Shown: one piece after another, positions 1-7,140 of the stretch | Position numbering within the stretch: position 1 is the first letter of the stretch | Layout of the letters: every line of letters starts with the position of its first letter | NCBI GenBank assembly: GCA_900544945.1 | Contig: UQXG01000049.1 | Span: forward strand, 1-13,716 | Length of the DNA: 13,716 bases | Source of the DNA: an uncultured Eubacteriales bacterium | GTDB taxonomy: Bacteria > Bacillota > Clostridia > Oscillospirales > Oscillospiraceae | Reading direction: 5' to 3' | Notes under the pieces: generated by a model | Seen by the model: only the letters and a program-made list of their open reading frames with translations | The model's database searches: none | What the model was told of the DNA's origin: nothing | Translations under genes and position numbers: made by a program

Positions 1-5
1 TTGTA

Positions 6-25
6 ATTTATGAAAATAAGCTTAC
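6..25. repeat. Short direct repeat flanking yebC (left copy)
   Basis: Positions 6-25 match 774-792 (ATTTATGAAAATAGCTTAC) except for one extra A. The two copies lie just outside the two ends of yebC; the left one includes the yebC stop codon and the right one sits between the yebC promoter and its ribosome site. It may be chance in AT-rich flanks or a trace of a past duplication or insertion. Confidence 0.45.
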
Positions 26-750
26 TCTTCCCAGTTATGCCAGACGTTCTGGACGTCGTCGTCGTCCTCCATGATGTCCAGCAGCTTCTCCATCTGGGAG
101 ATCTGCTCCTCGGACTCCAGCTTCTGATAGTTCTGGGGAACCATCTCGATCTGGGCGGAGACGAAGGTGTAGCCCTTGGCGGTCAGGGCATCGGCCACGG
201 CGTTGAAGTCGTCGGGGTCGGTGTAGACGGTGAACATATCGTCCTCGGCCTCAAAGTCGTCGGCACCGCAGTCCATGGCATCCATCATCACGGCATCCTC
301 TTCCAGCTCCCCTTCGGAGTTGTCGATGACCAGCACGCCCTTCTTGTCGAAGGACCAGCTGACGCAGCCGGTGGCACCCAGGTTGCCGCCGAACTTATCG
401 AAATGGTGACGCATGGAGCCGGCGGTCCGGTTCCGGTTGTCGGTCATGGTCTCCACGATGACGGCCACGCCGCCGGGGCCATAGCCTTCGTAGGTGATGG
501 TCTCATAGTTGTCCCCACCGGCACCGGCAGCCTTCTCCAGGCACCGCTTGATGTTGTCGTTGGGCATGTTGGCGGCCTTGGCCTTGGTGATGACGGTAGC
601 CAGCCGGGAGTTGTAGGCGGGATCGGCGCTGCCGCCCTCCTTCACAGCAACGATCAGCTCCTTGGCGATCTTGGTGAAGGCAGCCGCGCGCTTGGCATCC
701 TGCGCACCCTTGGTTTTCTGAATGTTATGCCATTTGGAATGTCCGGACAT
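22..750 (-). CDS. yebC: YebC/PmpR (TACO1) family protein
   Basis: This is a 242-aa protein, the usual family length, opening with the hallmark N-terminus MSGHSKWHNIQKTKG and continuing with the family's basic helical domain (FTKIAKEL; NMPNDNIKRCLEKA) and the YEGYGPGG and DNRNRT segments. Members are cytoplasmic. They have been described both as transcription regulators (PmpR type) and, more recently, as ribosome-associated factors that help translate difficult sequences such as proline runs; the sequence alone does not decide between these. The start has AAAGGG about 9 bases upstream. The C-terminus is very acidic, with a run of aspartates near the end (MEDDDDVQNVW), common in the family. There is no ruvC neighbour as in enterobacteria. 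No hairpin separates it from nif3 upstream, so it probably receives read-through as well as transcripts from its own promoter at 795-823. Family assignment is near certain; molecular role is inferred from the family. Confidence 0.97.
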   Translation of the reverse strand: MSGHSKWHNIQKTKGAQDAKRAAAFTKIAKELIVAVKEGGSADPAYNSRLATVITKAKAANMPNDNIKRCLEKAAGAGGDNYETITYEGYGPGGVAVIVETMTDNRNRTAGSMRHHFDKFGGNLGATGCVSWSFDKKGVLVIDNSEGELEEDAVMMDAMDCGADDFEAEDDMFTVYTDPDDFNAVADALTAKGYTFVSAQIEMVPQNYQKLESEEQISQMEKLLDIMEDDDDVQNVWHNWEE

Positions 751-773
751 TGTATCTCTACCCTTTCTGGTTG

Positions 774-792
774 ATTTATGAAAATAGCTTAC
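774..792. repeat. Short direct repeat flanking yebC (right copy)
   Basis: This is the partner of the repeat at 6-25; it differs by a single base deletion. It lies in the 5' untranslated region of yebC, just downstream of the predicted -10 box. Confidence 0.45.
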
Positions 793-794
793 CT

Positions 795-823
795 ATTTTA
801 ACAGAAGAAAAGTAAAAAATCAA
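795..823 (-). promoter_or_regulatory. Predicted sigma-A promoter of yebC
   Basis: On the minus strand, TTGATT (818-823) and TAAAAT (795-800) are separated by 17 bases. The -35 box starts only 7 bases beyond the nif3 stop codon, so yebC can be expressed apart from the trmK-nif3 transcript. Confidence 0.6.
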
Positions 824-829
824 CCCACT

Positions 830-1621
830 TCAGAAGAATTTCATGCAGTCGGCGTGGGTTTCGGAGATTTTTACAGTGACGGTGGGAAAAGCCGCCCGGA
901 TTTTCTCCGCCACCAGGGCAACCACCGGATTTTCCGTAGGGAAATGCCCGGCATCGATGAGGGTCAGACCGGCATCCCGGGCATCCCAGAACTGATTGTA
1001 TTTGGCGTCGGCGGTGACCAGGGTGTCACATCCGGCGTGCAACGCGTCCTGCCATTCGCTGGCGCAGGCACCGCCGCCCACAGCCACCCGGTGCACCGGC
1101 TTGCCGCCATCGGCATAGCGAAGACCCTGGCAGTGCAGGACGTTTTTTACCCGTGGCAGAAATTCGGAAAGGGGCTGACACTCCACCGTGCCCATCCGCA
1201 GAAGTCCCCATTCCCGGCCCAGTTCGTCGGTGCCCATGGGGTCAATGACCCGGACATCCCGCAAACCCAAAGCGGAGGCCAGACAGTCGTTGACCCCGCC
1301 GGGGGCGCAGTCCAGGTTGGTGTGGGCGTTGACGGCACTGATGCCTGCGGCGCACAGCAGCTGGATGGAGCGGCCCAGGGCGGTTTCGTCGGTGACGGCC
1401 TTGAGAGGATTGAAAATCAGGGGATGATGGGTGACAATCAGCTCCGCACCCCATTCCTTTGCCTCCCGGCAAACGCCCTCGAAGGGGTCGAGAGCCAGAA
1501 GCACCTTCGTCACCGGGCGGCTCTTTCCGCCGCACAGCAGCCCCACGTTGTCCCAGTCCATCTTCATGGAGCGGGGAGCCAGGGTTTCCAGATAGTCCAG
1601 AATATCGCCAACGGTTGTCAT
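830..1621 (-). CDS. Nif3-like / DUF34 dinuclear metal-center protein
   Basis: This 263-aa protein belongs to the Nif3/YbgI/YqfO family (often labelled GTP cyclohydrolase I type 2 homolog), cytoplasmic proteins that bind two metal ions and whose substrate is still unsettled. Visible hallmarks are WDNVGLLCG (residues 23-31), the metal-ligand pair in THHPLIF (H65, H66), NAHTNLD in the middle, and GHFPTE near the end (H226, E230). It is the short form, lacking the inserted PII-like domain that brings Bacillus YqfO to about 370 aa. The ATG at 1619-1621 is chosen because family homology begins there (MTTVGDILDYLE) and because it overlaps the trmK stop as ATGA, implying translational coupling. The reading frame stays open for 61 further codons upstream, but these only overlap trmK and are not family-like. 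Pairing with trmK is the typical Firmicutes arrangement (yqfN-yqfO in Bacillus). Confidence 0.93.
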   Translation of the reverse strand: MTTVGDILDYLETLAPRSMKMDWDNVGLLCGGKSRPVTKVLLALDPFEGVCREAKEWGAELIVTHHPLIFNPLKAVTDETALGRSIQLLCAAGISAVNAHTNLDCAPGGVNDCLASALGLRDVRVIDPMGTDELGREWGLLRMGTVECQPLSEFLPRVKNVLHCQGLRYADGGKPVHRVAVGGGACASEWQDALHAGCDTLVTADAKYNQFWDARDAGLTLIDAGHFPTENPVVALVAEKIRAAFPTVTVKISETHADCMKFF

Positions 1622-2277
1622 GTGTTTTCCTCCAATTCCGTAAGTGCCCGACAAATTTCGTCCTCCGGCCGATGCCCTGCCGCAAGCCGCAGCAAATCCA
1701 GCACCCACCGGCGGTATTCCGCCGCCTCCGGGGCGGTGCAGCGGGCCAGAGCCGGGGAGAAGTGGCACTGCCCAGGGGTGAGCTTTGCCGCCGCCGGGTT
1801 CCACAGTACCTCCATCACCGTGTAGAGAAACCGACCGTCCCGGAGGGCGGTTTCATTGACGATTTCCCAGCCGGTGCGGCTCAAGTACTGCCGAAGGCTG
1901 GGGGTTTTGCTCTGGCATTGGAGGATCAGCCGGTAGGCGCCGTCCCGAAGCCAGGGGGCGGCTTCCAGGATGGAGATCATGGTGTCCGCTCCCATGCCCG
2001 CGCAGATGAGCACGTCAAAATCCCGGGGCAGCCCCTGAACTCCGTCACACAGGAAAAAGTCGATTTTTTCGGACACACCGAAATGGGCAGCGTTCCGCCG
2101 GGCACTGCCCAGCGGCCCCTCCCGGACATCGGAGGCGTAGACATGCCCGGCGACACCGGATTGGAGCAGATGGAGGCTCAGATAGCCGTGGTCACAGCCT
2201 ACGTCCGCCACCCGCTCGCCGGGTCGGACGAAGGCGGCGCAGGCCAAAAGCCGGGGAGATAAGGGAACGTTTACCAT
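1618..2277 (-). CDS. trmK: tRNA (adenine(22)-N1)-methyltransferase TrmK
   Basis: This 219-aa SAM-dependent methyltransferase is expected to make m1A at position 22 of tRNA. Visible features are the Rossmann motif I VADVGCDHGYLS (about residues 23-34), acidic motif II YASDVREGPL, motif DFDVLICAGMGADTMISIL, and the LILQ segment followed by LRQYLSRTGWEI. The family usually has GMGG and LILQPN; here they read GMGA and LILQCQ, which I take as lineage variation. The start at 2275-2277 is supported by GGAGG five bases upstream and by the family N-terminus (LSPRLLACAAFV). An in-frame ATG at 2331 would start in the DUF1858 spacer and read through a terminator hairpin, so it is rejected. Its stop overlaps the nif3 start by four bases. 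A terminator lies immediately upstream, which raises the question of how the gene is transcribed. Confidence 0.93.
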   Translation of the reverse strand: MVNVPLSPRLLACAAFVRPGERVADVGCDHGYLSLHLLQSGVAGHVYASDVREGPLGSARRNAAHFGVSEKIDFFLCDGVQGLPRDFDVLICAGMGADTMISILEAAPWLRDGAYRLILQCQSKTPSLRQYLSRTGWEIVNETALRDGRFLYTVMEVLWNPAAAKLTPGQCHFSPALARCTAPEAAEYRRWVLDLLRLAAGHRPEDEICRALTELEENT

Positions 2278-2289
2278 ACTTTCCTCCGT

Positions 2290-2319
2290 AAAAAACGGGA
2301 GCGGCTCAGCCGCTCCCGT
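2290..2319 (-). terminator. Intrinsic terminator between DUF1858 gene and trmK
   Basis: A perfect inverted repeat with 12-base arms (2295-2306 and 2308-2319; practical stem 10-11 bp, loop 3-5) is followed on the minus strand by six Ts (2290-2295). The T-run ends only two bases before the trmK Shine-Dalgarno GGAGG (2283-2287), so it ends the DUF1858 transcript or acts as an attenuator for trmK-nif3. There is no T-run in the plus direction. Confidence 0.85.
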
Positions 2320-2331
2320 CCAAGAATTCAC

Positions 2332-2565
2332 TTAAACCTTTTTCTCGGCCTCGGCAGCCTCGTAGGCCTCCAGGAACTGGTTCAGCTGCGCCAGGAAGGG
2401 CTCGCAGTCCACGCCGTGCACCATGCAGGCTTCCTCAACGGTCTCACCCCGGGAAGAGGGGCAGCCCAGGCAGTGCATACCGATGGCAAAGAACAGGGGA
2501 GCGGCCTGGGGCGCAATGTCCAGAATGTCGCCGATAATGGTATTTTTCTCAATCTTAACAGCCAT
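2332..2565 (-). CDS. DUF1858 domain protein (CxxC hybrid-cluster-associated disulfide family)
   Basis: This small 77-aa cytoplasmic protein is of the DUF1858 / TIGR03980 type, seen alone or fused to other domains and often linked to hybrid-cluster (prismane) proteins. It opens with the family pattern of a threonine/isoleucine strand and helix (TIIGDILDIAPQAAPLFFAIGMHCLGCPSS is the core, about residues 9-38), containing C32-x2-C35, with further cysteines at 47 and 54 that could form a disulfide or bind metal. The C-terminus is a charged helix (EAYEAAEAEKKV). The ribosome site AGGAGGT, seven bases before ATG, is nearly perfect. It is a single-gene unit: its own strong promoter lies upstream and a strong terminator directly follows. 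The exact biochemical role is not known for the family. Confidence 0.9.
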   Translation of the reverse strand: MAVKIEKNTIIGDILDIAPQAAPLFFAIGMHCLGCPSSRGETVEEACMVHGVDCEPFLAQLNQFLEAYEAAEAEKKV

Positions 2566-2594
2566 GAAAATGACCTCCTTTTATTTCTGCGCAT

Positions 2595-2623
2595 ATTATA
2601 ACCGTTCATGCCGAAAAAAACAA
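2595..2623 (-). promoter_or_regulatory. Predicted promoter of the DUF1858 gene
   Basis: On the minus strand, TTGTTT (2618-2623), 17 bases, and a perfect TATAAT (2595-2600). It is divergent from the parE promoter; the two -35 boxes are 37 bases apart, so a factor bound between them could affect both. Confidence 0.7.
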
Positions 2624-2660
2624 GAGGCAATTGCGGATTTTCCCGTGCCGGTGGGATTCC

Positions 2661-2689
2661 TTGACTTTCCGCTTCTTTTTGCGTATAAT
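2661..2689 (+). promoter_or_regulatory. Strong promoter of the parE-parC-yitT-lipoprotein run
   Basis: TTGACT (2661-2666), exactly 17 bases, then TATAAT (2684-2689), eleven of twelve consensus bases. The predicted start near 2696-2697 gives a leader of about 35 nt before parE. Confidence 0.82.
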
Positions 2690-2731
2690 ATACTCGATTT
2701 ATTATGGAATGCTTAGGCAGGTTATGAAATT

Positions 2732-4711
2732 ATGGCAAAAAAACAGGAACAGTACGGAAATTCCAGCATCTCCATGCTCAAGGGCGAGGATCGGGTGCGC
2801 AAGCGTCCCGCGGTTATCTTCGGCTCCGATGACCTGGAGGGCTGCAAGCACGCGGTGTTTGAAATCCTCTCCAACGCCATCGACGAGGCCAGAGAAGGCC
2901 ACGGCGATACCATCATCGTCACCCGCTACGAAGACTTGAGCGTGGAGGTGGAGGACTTCGGCCGGGGCTGCCCGGTGGACTACAATGAGAAGGAAAAGCG
3001 ATACAACTGGGAGCTGGTATTCTGCGAAATGTACGCCGGCGGCAAGTACGGCGAAAACGGAGAAAACTACGAGTATTCCTTAGGGTTGAACGGCCTGGGC
3101 TCCTGCGCTACCCAGTATGCCTCGGAATATTTCGATGCCACCATCCGCAGAGACGGCTTCCGCTACGATCTGCATTTTGAAAAGGGCAGAAACATCGGCG
3201 GCCTGAAAAAAAGCCCTGCCGACCGGAAGAAAACCGGCTCCTGCTTCCGCTGGAAGCCGGACAGGGAGGTCTTCACGGACATCAACATCCCCGTGGAATA
3301 CTACCGGGATGTGCTCCGCCGTCAGGCGGTGGTGAACCAGGGGGTTCGCTTCAAATTCCGCAACCAGGTGGGCAAGACCTTTGAGGAAGAGGAATACTGC
3401 TACATGGGCGGCATCCGGGAGTATATCGAGGAGCTGGTGGGGGACAATGCCTTCACCATGCCCGTATACTGGGAGACCGAGCGCCGGGGTCGGGATGCGG
3501 AGAACCGGCCGGAAATGAAGCTGAAAATCACCGCCTCCTTCTGCTTCAGCAAGCAGCTGAGCCACATTGAGTATTACCACAATTCCTCCTGGCTGGAGTA
3601 CGGCGGCAGCCCGGACAAGGCGGTGCGCAGCGGCTTTACCGCGGCCTTCGACAAGTACCTCCGGGACAACAATAAGTACACGAAAAGCGAAAACAAGATC
3701 ATTTTCCAGGACATCCAGGATTCTCTGGTGCTGGTGACCAACTGCTTTTCCACCATCGGCTGCTTTGAAAACCAGACGAAAAAGAGCGTCAACTCCAAGT
3801 TTACCCAGGAGGCCATGACGGCGTTTTTCAAGGAGCAGCTCCAGGTCTGGTTTATCGAGAACGCCCAGGAGGCCGCCAAGGCCGCGGAGCAGATTTTGGT
3901 CAACAAGCGGGCCCGGGAGTCCGCGGAAAAGACCAAGACCAGCGTCAAGAAAAAGCTGTCCGGCTCCATCGATATTTCCAATCGGGTGCAGAAGTTCGTG
4001 GACTGCCGCAGCAAGGACGCGGCAGCGCGGGAGCTGTATATCGTGGAGGGCGATTCCGCTCTGGGCAGCGTGAAAATGAGCCGGGACGCGGAGTTCCAGG
4101 GCATTATGCCCGTCCGGGGCAAGATTCTCAACTGCCTGAAAGCGGACTACGGCAAAATCTTCGGAAGCCCCATTATCACAGACCTGATGAAGGTTCTGGG
4201 CTGCGGCGTGGAGGTTCAGGGCAAGAAGGCCAAGGAGCTTTCGAGCTTTGACCTGTCCGCCCTGCGCTGGAACAAGGTGGTCATCTGCACCGATGCGGAC
4301 GTGGACGGCTTCCAGATCCGCACCCTGATTCTGACCATGCTCTACCGGCTGTGCCCCACCTTAATCCGGGACGGCTATGTGTATATCGCGGAATCCCCGC
4401 TGTTTGAAATCACCTGCAAGGACAAGACCTGGTTTGCCTACAACGAGCAGGAAAAGGTGAAAATTCTCAAGGACTTGGAGGGCAAGAAGGTGACCATCCA
4501 GCGCTCCAAGGGTCTTGGCGAAAACGACCCGGAGATGATGTGGATGACCACCATGAACCCGGAAACCCGGCGGCTCATCAAGGTCATGCCAGAGGATGCC
4601 GAGCGCACTGCCCACTACTTTGACGTGCTGTTGGGGGACGCACTCCAGGAACGGAAGAATTTTATTGCGGAAAACGGTGCCCGTTACCTGGAACTGGCGG
4701 ATATTTCATAA
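2732..4711 (+). CDS. parE: Type IIA DNA topoisomerase subunit B, divergent ParE-like
   Basis: This 659-aa ATPase subunit has ParE-like length. The GHKL ATPase domain shows FEILSNAIDEA (E44 general base, N48, D51), EDFGRGCPVD and GGKYGENGENYEYSLGLNG; the canonical GLHGVG lid reads GLNGLG. The transducer domain carries the QTK lysine loop (ENQTKKSVNS). The TOPRIM domain has E439 in VEGDSALGS and D521, D523 and D525 in TDADVDG, the metal ligands for cleavage, followed by the usual QRSKGLGENDPEMMW and TTMNPETRRL segments. All catalytic residues are present, so it should be active with the adjacent A subunit in ATP-driven strand passage. It is clearly diverged from textbook GyrB/ParE (EGDSALGS for EGDSAGGS), and the symbol is given by function and pairing. 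The ribosome site is weak (AGG/CAGG at 2715-2721, about 10 bases before ATG) compared with its neighbours. Confidence 0.88.
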   Translation: MAKKQEQYGNSSISMLKGEDRVRKRPAVIFGSDDLEGCKHAVFEILSNAIDEAREGHGDTIIVTRYEDLSVEVEDFGRGCPVDYNEKEKRYNWELVFCEMYAGGKYGENGENYEYSLGLNGLGSCATQYASEYFDATIRRDGFRYDLHFEKGRNIGGLKKSPADRKKTGSCFRWKPDREVFTDINIPVEYYRDVLRRQAVVNQGVRFKFRNQVGKTFEEEEYCYMGGIREYIEELVGDNAFTMPVYWETERRGRDAENRPEMKLKITASFCFSKQLSHIEYYHNSSWLEYGGSPDKAVRSGFTAAFDKYLRDNNKYTKSENKIIFQDIQDSLVLVTNCFSTIGCFENQTKKSVNSKFTQEAMTAFFKEQLQVWFIENAQEAAKAAEQILVNKRARESAEKTKTSVKKKLSGSIDISNRVQKFVDCRSKDAAARELYIVEGDSALGSVKMSRDAEFQGIMPVRGKILNCLKADYGKIFGSPIITDLMKVLGCGVEVQGKKAKELSSFDLSALRWNKVVICTDADVDGFQIRTLILTMLYRLCPTLIRDGYVYIAESPLFEITCKDKTWFAYNEQEKVKILKDLEGKKVTIQRSKGLGENDPEMMWMTTMNPETRRLIKVMPEDAERTAHYFDVLLGDALQERKNFIAENGARYLELADIS

Positions 4712-4746
4712 TACTATTTCTTAATAAAATGATTTCATCCTTTTAT

Positions 4747-4868
4747 TCTGCCGTTTCACGGCAGACCGCCTGGGCGGCGGTAAGAAATGTATTGACTTCG
4801 TTTTTTAGCGGCAGTGGCCGCTGGCCGCAGTCCTGCGGCCTCATAAAACGCTTTTAAGCGTTTTATGA
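4747..4868. repeat. Five tandem perfect stem-loops in the parE-parC spacer
   Basis: The 182-bp spacer (4712-4893) contains consecutive perfect inverted repeats: 7-bp arms 4747-4753/4759-4765; 6-bp arms 4765-4770/4776-4781; 6-bp arms 4807-4812/4817-4822; 7-bp arms 4823-4829/4834-4840; and 13-bp arms 4841-4853/4856-4868 with a 2-base gap. None is followed by a proper T-run in the plus direction, so this is not an obvious terminator. The last hairpin ends 13 bases before the parC Shine-Dalgarno. A TTGACT at 4792-4797 has no matching -10. It may be a composite of small palindromic repeats, or an RNA element tuning the B:A subunit ratio. Confidence 0.75.
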
Positions 4869-4893
4869 AAAACTCGTATAAAAGGAGCGGAAT

Positions 4894-7137
4894 ATGGCAA
4901 GAAAAAACAAGGAACCCGAAAAGAAAAAAGTGAATACCGACGGAATTATGGGGCTTCACGGCTCCACCGTCGAGCAGGCGATTTCCGAGACGCTGGAAAT
5001 CAACTATATGCCCTATGCCATGTCCGTCATTGTCTCCCGGGCCATTCCGGAAATCGACGGCTTCAAGCCCTCCCATCGGAAGCTTCTGTACACCATGTAC
5101 AAAATGGGACTTTTGAACGGCGGAAGAACCAAATCGGCCAATATTGTGGGTCAGACCATGCGGCTGAACCCCCACGGCGACGCCGCCATTTATGAGACCA
5201 TGGTGCGCCTTGCCCGGGGCAACGAGACGCTGCTGCACCCCTTTGTGGACTCCAAGGGCAACTTCGGCAAGGTCTATTCCCGGGATATGGCCTACGCCGC
5301 CTCCCGGTATACGGAAGCCAAGCTGGACGGCATCTGCGGGGAAATTTTCAAGGACATCGACAGCGACACCGTGGACATGGTGGATAACTACGACGCCACC
5401 ATGAAAGAGCCCAGCCTGCTTCCCACCACTTTCCCCAATGTGCTGGTGTCTGCCAATCAGGGCATCGCCGTGGGCATGGCCTCCAACATCTGCTCCTTCA
5501 ATCTGAAGGAGGTCTGCGACACCGCCATTGCCCTGATGAAAAATCCTGACCACGACATTCTGGAAACCCTGCCCGGCCCGGATTTTTCCACCGGCGCGGA
5601 ACTGCTCTTTGACGAGGCGGCCACCCGGGAGATCTATTCCACCGGCCGGGGCAGCTTCAGGCTCCGGGCCAAGTGGCGCTACGTCAAGGAGGGAAACCTC
5701 ATTGAAATCACGGAAATTCCCTACACCACGGCTACCGAGGTCATTATGGACAAGGTGGCGGAGCTCATCAAGGCGGGAAAAATCCGGGAAATCGCCGACA
5801 TGCGGGACGAAACCGACCTGGGCGGCCTGAAGCTGACCATTGACTTAAAACGGGGCGTTGACCCGGACAAGCTCATGCAGAAGCTCTTCCGGATGACCAC
5901 CCTTCAGGATTCCTTCCCCTGCAACTTCAATATCCTGATTGCGGGAATGCCCCGGGTCATGGGCGTGGGAGAAATTCTCGACGAGTGGACGGCCTGGCGC
6001 ACCGACTGCATCAAGCGGCGGCTCTTCTTCCAGATCGGCAAGAAGGAGGAAAAGCTCCACCTGCTCAAGGGCCTGGAACGGATTCTCCTGGACATCGACA
6101 AGGCCATCCGGGTCATCCGGGAAACGGAAATGGACAGCGAGGTGGTGCCGAACCTGATGATCGAGTTCGGCATCGACGAGATTCAGGCCAATTTCGTGGC
6201 GGAAATCAAGCTGCGCAATATCAACAAGGAATACATTCTCAAGCAGACCAAGGCCATTTCTCAGCTGGAGCAGGAGATCGCCGACATGCGCGCCACGCTG
6301 GAAAGCCCCCGGAAACTGAAAAACGTGATTATTTCCGAGCTTCAGGAGGTTTCCAAGAAGTACGGCCAGCCGAGAAAAACGGAGATTCTCTACAACGTTT
6401 CCGAGACAGCCGCCGAGGACGAGGAGGAGCCGGTGCCGGATTACCCGGTGACAGTGTTCCTGTCCAAGGAAGGCTACCTGAAAAAAATCACTGCCCAGTC
6501 CCTGCGGATGAGAGGAGAGCAGAAGTTCAAGGAAGGCGACAGCCTGTCCTTCACCCGGGAGACTACCAACCGGGCGGAGTTTTTGGTATTTACCGATCAG
6601 TTCCAGTGCTATAAGTCAAGGCTATCTGACTTTGACGACGGCAAGGCCTCGCTTCTGGGCGACTACCTGCCCCAGAAGCTGGGCTTTGAGCCGGGAGAGA
6701 ACCTGCTGTCTCTGCAATTCTGCGGAGATTACAAGGGCTTCGTCCTCTTCTTCTTCGAAAACGGCAAGGCGGCTAAGGTACCCCTGTCCGCCTATGAGAC
6801 GAAAACCAACCGGAAGAAGCTCACCGGCGCTTACTCGGACAAGAGCCCTCTGGCTGCGGCCATGGTGCTGGAGGAGGATGCCCAGATTGCCCTGTATTCC
6901 TCCGACGGCAGAGCCGCCGTCTTCTCCACCGCCCAGCTGCTGCCTAAGACTACCCGCAACACCCAGGGCGTGGCGGTGATGACCCTGAAAAAGAAGGCGG
7001 TTTTGCGCGATGCCCGGCTGCTGGAGGAAAGCGGCATTGCAAACCCCGGCCGTTACCGGACGAAGACCATCCCTTCCGCGGGAATGCTCCTGAAAGAAGA
7101 GGACTCTGCGGATAAGCAGCAGTCCTTTGAGGTTTAA
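4894..7137 (+). CDS. parC: Type IIA DNA topoisomerase subunit A, ParC-like
   Basis: This 747-aa DNA-cleaving subunit partners the ParE-like protein. A lysine-rich tail (residues 1-13) precedes the winged-helix domain: YAMSVIVSRAIPEIDGFKPSHRK (residues 41-63), then NPHGDAAIYETMVRLA (92-107) and AASRYTEAKL with catalytic Tyr139 after Arg138. GIAVGMASNI and the tower/coiled-coil region follow (about 340-490, including LEQEIADMRATLESPRKL). A beta-pinwheel-like C-terminal domain covers about 510-720. No canonical GyrA-box (QRRGGKG) is visible; the nearest stretch reads LRMRGEQKFKEG. This argues for topoisomerase IV-like decatenation and relaxation rather than supercoiling. The position equivalent to E. 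coli GyrA Ser83/ParC Ser80 is Ala97, while the acidic partner is kept as Glu101. AAGGAG lies six bases before ATG. The stop is three bases before yitT. Confidence 0.88.
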   Translation: MARKNKEPEKKKVNTDGIMGLHGSTVEQAISETLEINYMPYAMSVIVSRAIPEIDGFKPSHRKLLYTMYKMGLLNGGRTKSANIVGQTMRLNPHGDAAIYETMVRLARGNETLLHPFVDSKGNFGKVYSRDMAYAASRYTEAKLDGICGEIFKDIDSDTVDMVDNYDATMKEPSLLPTTFPNVLVSANQGIAVGMASNICSFNLKEVCDTAIALMKNPDHDILETLPGPDFSTGAELLFDEAATREIYSTGRGSFRLRAKWRYVKEGNLIEITEIPYTTATEVIMDKVAELIKAGKIREIADMRDETDLGGLKLTIDLKRGVDPDKLMQKLFRMTTLQDSFPCNFNILIAGMPRVMGVGEILDEWTAWRTDCIKRRLFFQIGKKEEKLHLLKGLERILLDIDKAIRVIRETEMDSEVVPNLMIEFGIDEIQANFVAEIKLRNINKEYILKQTKAISQLEQEIADMRATLESPRKLKNVIISELQEVSKKYGQPRKTEILYNVSETAAEDEEEPVPDYPVTVFLSKEGYLKKITAQSLRMRGEQKFKEGDSLSFTRETTNRAEFLVFTDQFQCYKSRLSDFDDGKASLLGDYLPQKLGFEPGENLLSLQFCGDYKGFVLFFFENGKAAKVPLSAYETKTNRKKLTGAYSDKSPLAAAMVLEEDAQIALYSSDGRAAVFSTAQLLPKTTRNTQGVAVMTLKKKAVLRDARLLEESGIANPGRYRTKTIPSAGMLLKEEDSADKQQSFEV

Positions 7138-7140
7138 GCC

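Noticed and set aside
854..1825. Long plus-strand open frame opposite nif3/trmK
   Set aside because: It is antisense to two clear family members, has no ribosome site, and its composition (Gly/Val/His/Gln rich) is typical of the reverse of GC-rich genes.
4747..4781. Terminator for parE
   Set aside because: Two stable hairpins are present but no T-run follows, and parC has no convincing promoter of its own.
4756..5553. 265-codon minus-strand open frame opposite the start of parC
   Set aside because: It runs antisense over the conserved parC N-terminus and the spacer hairpins; no family resemblance.
4894..7137. Calling the pair DNA gyrase (gyrA/gyrB)
   Set aside because: No GyrA-box is visible in the C-terminal domain and both subunits have topoisomerase IV-like lengths; gyrase is expected elsewhere in the genome.
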